DNA from: Apostichopus japonicus
Lineage: Eukaryota > Echinodermata > Holothuroidea > Aspidochirotida > Stichopodidae
Assembly: GCF_037975245.1 (NCBI RefSeq)
Contig: NC_092570.1
Location: 6,987,001 to 7,051,000, forward strand
Direction of reading: 5' to 3'
Length of the DNA stretch: 64,000 nucleotides
Part shown: positions 1 through 12,500 of the stretch, piece by piece
How the letters are laid out: each line of letters starts with the position of its first letter
Position numbering within the stretch: the stretch's first letter is position 1
Made by a program: the position numbers and the translations under genes
Notes under the pieces: generated by a model
Told to the model about the DNA's origin: nothing
What the model saw: the letters and a program-made list of their open reading frames with translations, nothing else
The model's database searches: none

Positions 1-157
1 GTTGAAATATTTTTAGAAGAAAAAGATAACAAAAGGTTTCTTCAATAATGTCATCAATAAGTCTTTAATTGAATTGCTAACATATGTACACGATTAGATT
101 TTAACATTTTTGTTTTCGTTTCCATAATAATGAACATGGAAGAGGTGTAAAACGTAG

Positions 158-197
<40 letters not shown>

Positions 198-3100
198 TCT
201 TAAATATGTAAATATATACCTTATGTAATCTTATATCCACTACATTCATTTACTAAAATTAATCACACTACACTGGGTATATATAAATGTTGTTATTTTC
301 ATAACTTAAAATGTTATTTAATCATTTAAAAACAAGTTTCACTCTCCCTTTTATCTTCCTGTCTAGTCCAAAACAAGAATTCACAATTAATAACGGCGAT
401 CCGCGTAGTGCGTTAGCTGACAATCTTTTAGAGGGCGCTAGTCAAATTTCCCATAGCCGAGCAATACTACCATGGTAAGGCGATGGAGTTTGATTAGTTA
501 GGCCTAGTTCAGAGCGTGTCGATGTGTCAGCGGTGTAATCAATAATTTTAATCAGTAACATTTATTATAGCTCATGAGCATATTTTGTGCTGCACACCTG
601 TGTTGTTTTATTCCAAATGATGTGTAGGCTATATTAATCCTGACCATATTAAAATATATTAACATACTAACTGGGGGAGGGGGAGGAGCGGAGGGGGAGG
701 GGCGTGGGTCCCACCACTCCTACACACTGTATGTTCCCAATCGGAGCGTCTCCGCCCCCACCCAAGTAAAGATTCTTATATTTACTAAAATGTATAATTC
801 TGATTTATTAGGAAAACTTTGTCAACATTTCATATTTTACCCCCTTTGTCCTGTTTTGTGGAGAATCTGGAAATCTTCATCCTCCACCCTCATATACAGG
901 AATGTCATATTGCTCCCAAATTCTCTATCAATTGATACAAACATATAGAGTCACCTATTGGGCTCTAGAGTACCAAGTAAGCTGACAAATGGAACAATAT
1001 CTGTACATTTTACATGCAATTACATGGATTCTTGTATTGCAAGAATGTGATATTTCTTAATTGGGAAGATGAGCAGAATTATATGAGCTTCTTGCACACC
1101 TGATACATTATTTGGTAAGATAAGTTGTGACAGGTTTTTTTGAAAGGATCTGTTAAGGAACCATTGGTAAAAAGCCTAATTTTTATACTACTTTTGGATT
1201 TGGTCTTGTCATTCCCTTCAGTTGGTTTAGTAGGGAAACCTAAACGATCGAAACTGGGGGCTGAAAACCGGTAGAGTTTGCACGGGCATATTCCCTAAAA
1301 GAATGCTACTTTTGCATATCCTACTACGGTGGCCCAAATATGGGACTTTGAATGTTAATCTTCAGTGAAATTATTAGACCTAATGTAAAGTGTTAATATG
1401 CCTCAGAATGCAACATTTGATGTCTAAGATTGATTAATTTGTCTAGAGTAGGACCCCGAATTGGAGCCGGATTCAACGACCACAGTATCACACTACCCCA
1501 TTTCTAAAATCCTGCATCCGACCACTATTTATTATCACGTGGGTCTCAACATCCCTTTCAGTCTTAGGACCCACCCTCCGCACTCCTACGTGTGAATACG
1601 GCCATGAGATGACGCATCTAGTACAACAGAGCGGCTAGATTATCAGTTTCCCTTTCCGCAAAGTGGAGGAATTTTAGTCAACCTAAATTTCTTGAGCTTC
1701 TGTCGGCTTCCTAAGCCTTGGTATCCTTGGTAAACTAATAATCGCAGTCGTCTGTCGCAAATGCTTTTTTGCGGATTCCGCGGTCAATTACCGCACCAGC
1801 CAACTTACTATGCTATATTTGTCACTGCAAAACAGTTGACAGAACTCACCAACTTCTACTGAAATAACAATAAGATTTTGAAAAACTATACTTGGCCACG
1901 AGGCCCTTCGTCCATACCCCTTCTCAGTAACCATATGCCCTAGCCTTAACGTTGATTCCAAACCCTAAAGTGGACCATAATCATATGTATACGCTGTTCC
2001 TTTCACCCCTTGCTCATAACTGTTCTATGAGAAACATTAGCTATACTAGGAAAATTGATGACGTTATCTGGTTTCCCACAATGCTTCCGCGATGTTGAAA
2101 GGGAAAACTTTGAAAATATATTTTTCAAGTACAGTATCATTTAAATTTACACCATAGTTCATTTAAAAATATTATTTGTATTAATAAATTGCTTATTAGA
2201 TTGAATTTTGTACTTTTTTGCTAATTTGTGAAATATTCACAAAAGTTTAAATCGGCCACTTTTGTCATATGGCTAGTGCTAAAACCAATTTTCCTACAGA
2301 TTTTAATGACTTGCCTACTCTTTTTCGTCCATCATTTCTGAGTCTTTGGAAGATCTAGTGTGTTACTATAACCCCACATCAGTGGAGAGAGGAATCATTA
2401 TTTATTTGATGTTGAAGTCGTACCGTACAGGAAACTTTTAGTGTCTTATTTCAGATCAATACCGAAGGATATCCGGAAACACTGGCTATGTCATGGCGCC
2501 TATACTTTGATACTCTGCCTAGTTTACCACATTCGACATTGATTGAGCCTAACGTGCTGTAGGTGCGGAAGGTACGGTTTTCACAATCACTAATAGTACT
2601 GGACCATATACTGGACACCGGACCATCCCCCCAAAATGGCGGTCATTGTCCACGGAAGCAATTGCAGCATTTGTTGCCCATATTATGTACAGACTTGATT
2701 TGCATAACTTGCCCAGAAGTCTTATGGACAGGTACATTTTTTCGCGGTTATAGTACCCTGTTTCTAATTACGTGTACCCTACGTGATTAGTGTAGCATAG
2801 CCTAATGTGAAGGCTAAGTTAGTGTGCATTAAACTTACTGTAGTAACAAAGTTAACATATGGCAAAACTAGCATTAAAGTCGAGACATCAGTGTAGGTTG
2901 TCCATAGGTGTGTAATAAAATATTGCCCTAAGGAACCATTATACACCAGTGAACTTTGTTAGTGTCTTTGCCTTTTTAACTGCCTTAAAGTTTAGGGCTA
3001 TCCTAGCATAGGCTGTGCATGTTGCTGGGGTTTGACCAAAATTGGTAACATTTTCGCACCTTTTAAGTTATTGCTGATCCCCTTGTATAGAACAAGATGG

Positions 3101-3593
3101 CCTAGAACATATCCTATCCTAGTTCTCTTTTTTTTCTGGTCATCCTTATCTCAAAAAGGAACTGAAAAAGAAATTGGATATATATTACCAAGTAACCTAC
3201 ACATTAAGATCCACAGTCAATTAAGTTTGTGTGGTGAAATAAAATATTATCATGGCACAGGGTTTGAGAAACAACCTTAAGAAAGATCTTTCATTAATAG
3301 GGAGACTAGCTTCTCAACACAGATAACTGTTGTAGAAACTAGGCTTACTCTTCTGTTGAGACCAGAGAAGTGCAGAACTTCCTCACAATAAAGGGATAAT
3401 CGAGCCAAAGTGAAATGTAATACCTCCATTGAGCCATGTTCAAGTGGAACTGTAAGTTTCTAAGACACTGTAAATGTAAACTGCAGTATAGGAGCAGTTA
3501 CTGAAGAACTAAAGGCTCCTCATTGATTAACTGTATTTGCATTTTTGTGAATGTGAAATATATTGTGGAAGATTCAATTCATTAATCTTCGCA
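1..3593. other. 5' flank and probable 5' UTR of the TSC22-domain gene
   Basis: No protein-coding exon is recognised here. The stretch at about 395-545 has more CpG than its surroundings and ends at ACCATG followed by GTAAGG (475-480). It could be a non-coding first exon with a donor site, but this is only a guess. A G-rich purine run lies at 671-708. The last part, next to the start codon at 3594, is probably 5' UTR because an in-frame TAA lies at 3528-3530. The remainder is AT-rich single-copy-looking sequence without open frames worth calling. Confidence 0.5.
161..194. repeat. (AT)n microsatellite
   Basis: An uninterrupted run of alternating A and T about 34 bp long. Confidence 0.95.
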
Positions 3594-6500
3594 ATGGCAG
3601 AGAGTTTAAATCCTGTTCAACATTACAATGGAAGAGAGGAGAGAAGCGATAGTTTACAGCGGAGTGACCAAGAATCGGACACGGAAGGCCAAGTAGGAAA
3701 CTCGTCTCAAAGTATGAAAGGATCACGGCCCAAGAAAAGTGCTTTCCAAATAACAAGTGTAGTGACAAAGAAGGCAGACAACAACCATGGTGCGGATGAC
3801 GTCGATAGTCAAGATGAACTAGAAGAAAGTAGAGTAGAGGAGGCCTCATCGTCTGAATTATTAGATATATCTAACCTTTCAAGGGCTAGTCAAAACTCTG
3901 AACTTGATAAATCTATAGTTGAAGATACTGTTCCAAGTGTATCTCTACCTGATAGGACAAGATTACCTGCTGATATAGTGAACATAGAGGAAACGGCATC
4001 GAATGATGGAACAGGCGAGACTAATGGTAATGGCCCTTCTAGATTTAGGGTGGTCAAAGTCCCAAATCCTGAGCCTGTTAAAAGGGGCAGATGGACGTGT
4101 AAAGATTTCCCTACTGAGAAGAATCAGGGACAGTTGATACAGGAGAGATCAGATATTAGCAAAGAAAACATTCACTCTGGGAATTCAAGTGCAGCAAGCT
4201 CTGTCCATTTTGTACCCGGTGAAAATGCGCCTGATCCATCTGGGGGTGGGACCGGAGAGGAGAAAGTGTCTGCTAAGAGGAGTGTCTCTCGTCAGACGAG
4301 TTCCAGGAAGACGAGTGTCTTGGATGAAATGGTTAAAACCATGATCACAGGAGACGAGTCAAAAGCTGTTGATGATGAGAGGTGGGTAGATCTAATTACT
4401 TTCTTGTTTTATTTTTCCTTTTGCACCAGAGAAATCATATGCGCTAGTTGAAAAGCTGTTTAAAGTAAGTCAAATCGTCTGAGGTGACTGATTTTCTACT
4501 CAACCATGTTATTTACAATCTTTGAGGCAGGCTTTCTATTTGATTATATATGTAAAATTTGCACTTGGATAACCAATGTGATTGGAATTTGAAACAAGAA
4601 AAAGCCAAGAGAGATAATCCAGGTTGTCCCAGGGATGATAAGGGTTCTACCCTATTTTAAAGGCAGACCTTTAGTTAGATATGATAGAAGGAGAAAGTGC
4701 AGACTGATTTCCTTATTCATGGATGATTGGACTGCCCTCAGCAGAAGACAATCCTTCAGCCGCAAAAAAATTGGTAGTTGTAACATGTATTGTACAGTAT
4801 GTATTTTAGATCCTCCTGCAGGCAGGAACTCACAAAGAAGCCATCATTGGCTTATCAAAAGCCGCAAGCTGACCGAAGTCATTCTCTTAGATTCATATTT
4901 AATGTCCATGATTATGAATTGTCAATTGTAAACAACTCTGTAACTGTATGACATACATTAATCTTGGAGTGACTCGAACCGGTTACAGTACAGTTACAGT
5001 ATGTCAGATGACAATCATAAAATTAGTAAAGATTTCAGATTTTTGAATGGAGTAAGTTAATGTTTATGTGCCATGTCGTTCTCTCCAGAGCACTGAGCTA
5101 TAATTTATTCTACAGTGTACACCACAGTGACATCATGCATTTTACCTGTACATTACAGTGTCCACTGTATAGTAGGACTTCTAGGTACATTGTTTTTGTC
5201 CACTAAATATTGTACAATATTGTACAGTACAACAGAACCTGCAAGTTTTTGTTCAGAAATGCAACTGTGACCTCTAACTCTACTGTGACCTCTTACGCGA
5301 TATTTCCCAGCCGGGCGGGAAATTATGGTTAATACCAGGAAATACTGGGGAATTAATGGTAAATATACAAAATAATGAGAAAAACAACTATAGGTAAACT
5401 GTGAGCAGTAATGACTCTGATTTGCATGGAATAGTAATCCAGTAAAACTCAATTACAGTGTAACTTACTAATTAGGTTCTTCATCTAATCATTCATATAA
5501 TTATAAAAGTTCGAACTTCAAACTGTGTAATGTTGAAGCTTAGCATGTTACTGGCTTCATTTTCTGCTGCATGGCTGTTAGTGCTTCTGAGCTTTCCAAA
5601 GTCATCCACCAGTTGTTTAATCCTGTTAGCACTCCCACCTACCTGTATGGTAGAGACATGACTTTCCAGAATGTAAACATTCAGATTTTTATCCACATTA
5701 CATAATCGACAGCATCCAATGACTATGATAAAATTGTTTTCATGCAAAAGAAGTTGGAGGAAAGTTGTTAAATTTTGCAGGTTTTGCAGGATTGTACATA
5801 GGACTTACAAGTTTTAATAACCTCTTTTTTTTTGTGGTCATTTTCTGGGTGATTTGGTTTGAGTTGCTGACATTATAATACTTTTACATGCATCAACAAT
5901 TTGAAAAACTGGAAAATATTCAGAAATATTTCCCAGTATATCTGCCACCTGTGGATAATTTATCCCTGGACGGGAAGTACCCGGCAGTGTTGACCGCACC
6001 AGTATTTCCCGGCCAACCTGCTCACTGCACAGACCTTTGTTCTAACTGTACATAGTCCAACAAAAGTCATGCAAAAACTGCTCTGTTCTCATTTCTTCAT
6101 GCCTTTTTTTTCTCCTTGTCATAGTTTTGCATTGTTTGGAGTATCACATTGTTCTGTGACATGTGAATGCCTTTAAAGCAGTTTGAAATTCTTTGTGCTG
6201 GAATAGTTCTAAATAAAGATTGAACATGCCAGCCTAAGGACAGCAAGTTGAATTCACATGGATCCATGACTATTGACTAACTGATAATTATTCTTTTCAT
6301 CGTATGAAATTTCTTTCATTGGAACCACCAATAAAGAAAAAAAGTTGGCATCAGGCAGTAATTGTGCATTTGATCAACACTATAAATTGCCATATGTTTT
6401 CTGCACATACAACAAGTTATATTACTGCAGAACACAGCAGATGTTCGCTGTGCAGTCTTAGTCTTTTGATGTCCAGGTAGAACTGCCATTAAAAGATGAA

Positions 6501-9500
6501 CCTGATAAGAATTTCCATTAGAGGTGAGCTAAGTACTATTATATTTATAGTATAGGCACTGCAGTACAATGGTGTAATGTCTGCTACAATGTATCGTCCC
6601 CTAAAGGGTTACTTTACAGTGTACTGCCATGAACTATGCTCATACAGAAGAGCCTCATCAGATAACAGAAATAAATGCCTGAATAAATGATGTCTGAAGC
6701 TTAAATATATATTAATTTTGAACTGAAAAGGATATACAGTATTTTTAGACTTCAAAAATGCATATTTTCCATATATATGGAACACAGTATACACAGAGTA
6801 CAGCTTGCAGCTCAAACATTAAAACAAAAGTAGACTGTGCGATTGCATAAATAAATATGATATTTTATCATGTTCCAAACTTGCATGTTTATTATGATGC
6901 AAGTCGTGACATTGAAAGTATCTAATCAGCAATAAATAGTTTCATTCCTGCAAGAATTTACATTGAATACTAATTAGTACGTTCTATGAACAAGATCAGT
7001 AAATTAGTGCTTGCCTGCATTCAATGTCAGTTAATAGCATACAGTATCACTCTTCCCTTGAACTTGTTATGTGACATAGAGTTTAACTTGATTGGCAGAT
7101 CTAACATGAATAATTGACTGATTATGGTCGGTGCATGTACTGAACATTGACACAACAATATTCAGGGTCATCTATTGGATTCACTATGTGTTATGTTGTC
7201 AACTCACTTGTTTGATCAAATTATTATTTTTCTTTGTTTAACCATTGTATACACTACAGTATATGTATCTATGTATGTATGTACTGTATTCTATAGTATA
7301 TATGAGGTCTACAGTATATGAATGTACTCTACAATATTCATGTACTGTACATTCTATAGTACTAATGTACTGTACATACCTGTATTCTCTACAGTATATA
7401 TGTACAGTACTGTATTCCACAGTACTAAGTATGTACTCTATAGTACTGTATGTAGTACTATACTCTACAGTACTCTATTACATGTTCTCTGAACAGTACA
7501 TACAGTATATGTCCTGTAGTATGTATTCTACAGTATGTACTGTACTCTGCACTACTGTAGGTACTTTTAATACAGTTTATGTGTACTCTCCAGACTACAG
7601 TATATGCTGTATGCAATCTGTGTACAGTATAGTATACATATATACATACTCTATGTCATTATATATTATCATACTCTGTTGCAGACTTACTGTACCTTTG
7701 AAAGGATACCTTACAGTATTAGTTTCCTTTCAATATATAATTACTATACAACATGCTAGCTTTGTACAGTAGTGTCAGTTGCACAGTATACTGTACATCC
7801 TTTCAGGATTAGAGCATCAATAAGATAGAAACCATTCACTTTTTTACCCTGAATTTTTTGGCTACCATTAAAACTATAATTAATATGTAAAGTATTATTG
7901 TTTAATGTGTGACTAAATCAATCTTCCTTTCTAGCATTCAAAACCTTATCTAAAATAGCCATTTAAATTGTTTGTTGACCGTACATATAGTACACTGTGT
8001 ACAGTAAGAATTACATGTCCCTGATACTGTAAGTCTGGACCATTTACGTACTGTAACTACTGCATAGCTTCCGATTTCAGTTTCCATTCTTCTTTTCCTC
8101 TGTTGCACTGTATACTGTACCGTTTTGTTTGTTCCCATCTTATCTTACCTTCTTTTAATTTTTTTTTTCTTTTTTTTTGCCAATGTTCCACAGATTGTGT
8201 CATGAGACACAAAATTTTAACATCAGATTGTGATAAACCGAGTATTAATTATTCCAATACTGGACATCATAGTTGAACTAGCAACTGTCCAGTTCTGTTA
8301 TTAGTCAACTATTGAGATATTCCATGATGAGTGATAACAAGGCCATTAAATATCAGAAAAAGATTAAGGACCATTGTCGAATCTGGCTTAGCGGTATATT
8401 TCTTCCAGGAAAACCATAGACATTTTGACTCAGATAGTATACAGTGTGAAAATGAAAGTTATAAATTCGTCTGTTTCAGTATTAATGCACAATACTATAC
8501 ATGTGTTTTATACTATCAAGGACTGTACAGTCTGTATGTGTGGTCATTTAAGTCTAAGGTTATGTGACTCTGTACAGTATTTTAATGCATTCCTTTCATA
8601 TGATGATCACTCAGGCTTTGACTATCTATATCAAAAGTAGTTGGTAAACCACAGTTATGCATTAAAAGCTTCAAAAGGATATGTAATAGTCAAGAGAGCA
8701 TAAGAAGCTTTCATATTTGCCATCAAGTGAGCTGCATTATTTTTAAGTATAGATTATATATCTTCTAAGTTTAGGAAACATGTGTTGATTGAAGTTAACT
8801 CTTAGGAGTTTCAGCGATGGAGTTAGTTATTTTTTCCACCAGTTTGTAATTAACAGTAGCTGCTTCATTCAAGAACATACAGTATGGTACTGTCACTTCA
8901 ACTTCTACAGTTTGATAGCCCAGAGAACAAGGAAGGTAAACTTGGATAGTTTGTTATGGTATAGTTTCCACTAGTTTGGCAAAGAAGTCTTATATTGTTG
9001 ATGATATCCTGTCCTAAGTGAAACGTGGAAATCCTGCCAAGAAATCAGTGGGGGCAAGTTGTTTGACTTGCATGTCACTGACGTGTTCATACATGAACAT
9101 ATATATAAACTTGTAAAACTATTAGAAATACTATATAAATACTAATTTTGAATAAGTTTCTGGGCCCTTTGAGGTTTTCTTATATATATATTTTCCTATG
9201 TTTCAATGATGTGATTCTTCTATCTAGACTTAATTCCACATTCCAGTAGGATTGATCATACACATAAAATTAAATTTTCATTTTTATTGAACACGCCTCA
9301 CTGGAACCATGTCCAGTTTTTTGTAGTTTCAATACTAGGCTACTACAGTTGTAGATACCTACAGTAGTAGCACCTATAAGACTAACAAATATTACCCAAC
9401 AAATATTACCCATTTAGCTCTTTTTCTCTTTCTCTTTATAAAATAAAACAAAAACTGTTAGCAATCTGCTTATCCACTATTTAAAGAGCCTGTGTAAGAG

Positions 9501-12500
9501 AATGTTTAAAAGTACTGTAAGTGGGCCTGACATTTCAATCCTAGCAGGATCTTCTCCAGAGGTTGAATGACAAGTAACTGTTTCTTGTCATTCAGCCTCT
9601 GAAGAAGATCCTGCTAGGATCGAAAATGTCAAGAATATTTACAGTAAGAATGTTACTTAGATGCTGCACCTTCCAACAATTCACCCTACAATAGTAAATG
9701 GTTTGTCACTTCATAGGAATTTTTCTCCTCTTTGACATCTACGTATGCGGCCAAACTAAACTGTCTACAGAAACTGGCGACAGTTTACACTGGGTCAACT
9801 TGGGCCTACTATGGCCTAAACATTGGGTCTACCAAAATAGAAAAGAAATGAATACAGTTACATATGCTCAGGTCTACTGTAGGTTTTAACCAGTGAGTGT
9901 GATCATGTAATTTTCACACTATTTTAAGCTTGAAGAGGCAACTTTTTGGAAAAGGGTGAAACAAATGTTGTTGTGTTTAGAAAAATATGAATTTTTTTTT
10001 TTTAATTTAAAAATTCCTATGCAGTGACAAACCATGATGCAGATGCCACAAGATAATGAAACATGGAAGGGATTCATCTGCATGATTGAAAAGCTTAAAT
10101 AGATGCTGCTTTTTTGCAAATTTTACTTCTAGATTGCTGAGACTACTGTCTGCATTAGATCCCTTACAATTTATATCTGGCTAATGCCCTGCTTTTGGGT
10201 CACCTGGTCATCGTTAAGAACCCATCTGGGGATCCAACATTTCAGAACATCTATGAGAAATTTGTGTTACGTGTAGGTGTAGAATGTGTTGTGCATGTAT
10301 ATGGATAATTGTTTTGTACAGTGTGTGTCAAATTTCAGTAACTCCTACTGTAGTGAGGAACCTACTGTACAGTCAGATGATTCAAACTTTTAAATCCAAG
10401 GCAGTCAAATCGTGGAAACAGTGTAGGCTTGCCTCTGTTCTAAAAGAACAATTCTTCCACAGGAGTAACAGCCAATTCAAGGTGGATTTTTTAAGCATTA
10501 TTGCCCTGGAATGTCTTCATGGACGAAGAAGCCCATTCAAGATTCTACCCACATTATACAATGGGGCGGGCATCTGTGATGGATTGACAGATTTTCAAAA
10601 TTTACATCTTTTGTGTGCAGTTTACTGACTATCAGTACCTGTAGGCTGTAGTGTGGGAGTACCTACCTGATATCACTGTAATTCCATATATAAAAACAAT
10701 ATAATACTATACTTTATTTAAGTCATAATACCATAAAAGAAGCCATTGTTTATTTGGTAGATCAGAATGTCACAGTTCTTAAAGGCTGTACAGTAATGCA
10801 TCCCATTATAATCAGGAAAATAGCAATCCCAAACCCTGCACTCATTTTTGGTCCGACTGTGTTTTAAATAATAACACAATTAATATGAGGATTTGCTTTT
10901 TTCTGGTCAAAATTTGAGCTACTTTGCAGTGGACGAGTGAATTAAAACTTTAAACAATAACAAAGACCATGTTTATCAACAAAACACAGTCAGTTCAATT
11001 CAAAGATTAATCAGGCGAATGCACACGCAAATGAACTGGCCGGTCGGTCGGTGGTAGTACTGAAAAGAAAAAACAACATAGGCTACACAGTGATGGAATG
11101 CATAGTGAAGCTATTATGTGTAGTGAATCTATATTGAGCTGGTAACGTGAAAGAGTTGCTGGCATAGATTTTTCACCTATTCTTCTGCGACATGTTTGAA
11201 AGACAACCCCCCAAAAAAGAAAATGAGAGAAAAGTTTACTTATAAAGATAAGAAAATTCTCTAGTCAAACTCACATGTATGGTTGATCTTCTGATGGCAT
11301 TTTTGGGATTGCGAAGCATTCACCCCTCACGACGGGGGTCAAGGGCCCGCCTTAGGAGCCCTTGTGGGGGTTGAGGGATCAACGCCCCCTTAGAAACTTT
11401 GCATTTTGAGGTATCAGAGGGTACCATGCAAGCTGTTTAGTTAGTCAATACGAGATTTGATTGATAAATTTAGGGAAAGTCAAGGGGTAAAAAGACCTCA
11501 ACAATATTGACATTGTTGTCTCAATTCTTTGACTCTGTTTATTTACTGAAATCTTTGCACAGCCCGGTATATATTTTGCAAGCCTTGCAGGAAAAAATAG
11601 GCCGTCTTTTGCGAAAACTGACCATGCAAAGGATAGCTGGCTGCCTAAACCCCTGCCCAGAGGTGGGGGAACAGTGCTCAAATGTTCCAGTCATCTAGGT
11701 TAGGTAGAGAGGAAGCTTCATACAGTATGAACAGATGGAGAGCAGTGTCAACCCACGTAAATCCCCAGACCAATCAGTTTGGGGGATTTTGTGATGTTGG
11801 TAACAACAAGAATCTTGGAGGCGCAGGGAATACCCCCTTCCCCTCCCCCTCCCTCCCTACCTACTGTACCTACCTATCTATTAATGTAGTGTACGTTATT
11901 CCATACAGACCCTACAGTTACTGAATTGGAGCCTGTGTGGCTGTTACTGTACCAGTCAGTACAATTGTATTGCCTGTCAAGTGTGCATCAGATCCTGTGT
12001 AGTTCTATTGAAACCATTATTGACATTGTGAGCTTGCATATGTACAATAATTGCATTCTGTAGCAATCTGATCTCCACTATGTTACTAATCTAATCTGTT
12101 TGCAATGCAAAAACCATTAGTTCCTTTTCTATTTGATAACACATCCGAGGCTGTTGTCAGAGCGATCATGAACTGTCCAGTCCAAAGGTAGAATGACCGT
12201 ATAAATTACCAAACACACTGGAACGGTCACCAAGATACTGTAACCCGGAGTCTCTCATCGTTAGACCAGTTAATTTCCGGCACATTAAGGAGGATTTGAA
12301 GGCTGATTCTAATCTTTGAAACGGATTGATGAAATGGTTGTCCGTGAATGACTTTACAAAAGTTCTTACATAATAGTCAACATAACTCAAAACTGTACTC
12401 TCCATGTGAATAAATTTGTTGAGCATACTTTTGTTTGATCGCCACGTTTTTGAACAATTTTTGGGCAAATTTTTAAAAGAAACTTTCAGAGTTAGTCAAA

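Noticed and set aside
3537-3593. N-terminal extension of TSC22D (19 extra codons)
   Set aside because: The frame there opens with TTG, not ATG; the first ATG is at 3594 and has the better context.
7245-7772. 175-codon open frame on +
   Set aside because: It lies wholly in the TACTGTA-rich low-complexity tract and its translation is repetitive Tyr/Ser/Val/Thr.
10284-10628. 114-codon open frame on +
   Set aside because: No recognisable domain, no splice context, mixed intron-like composition; probably chance.
11290-11400. GC-rich block as an rRNA or gene fragment
   Set aside because: No rRNA signature and no coding frame; possibly a transposon piece like the GC-rich block at 40.16-40.29 kb, but not assignable.
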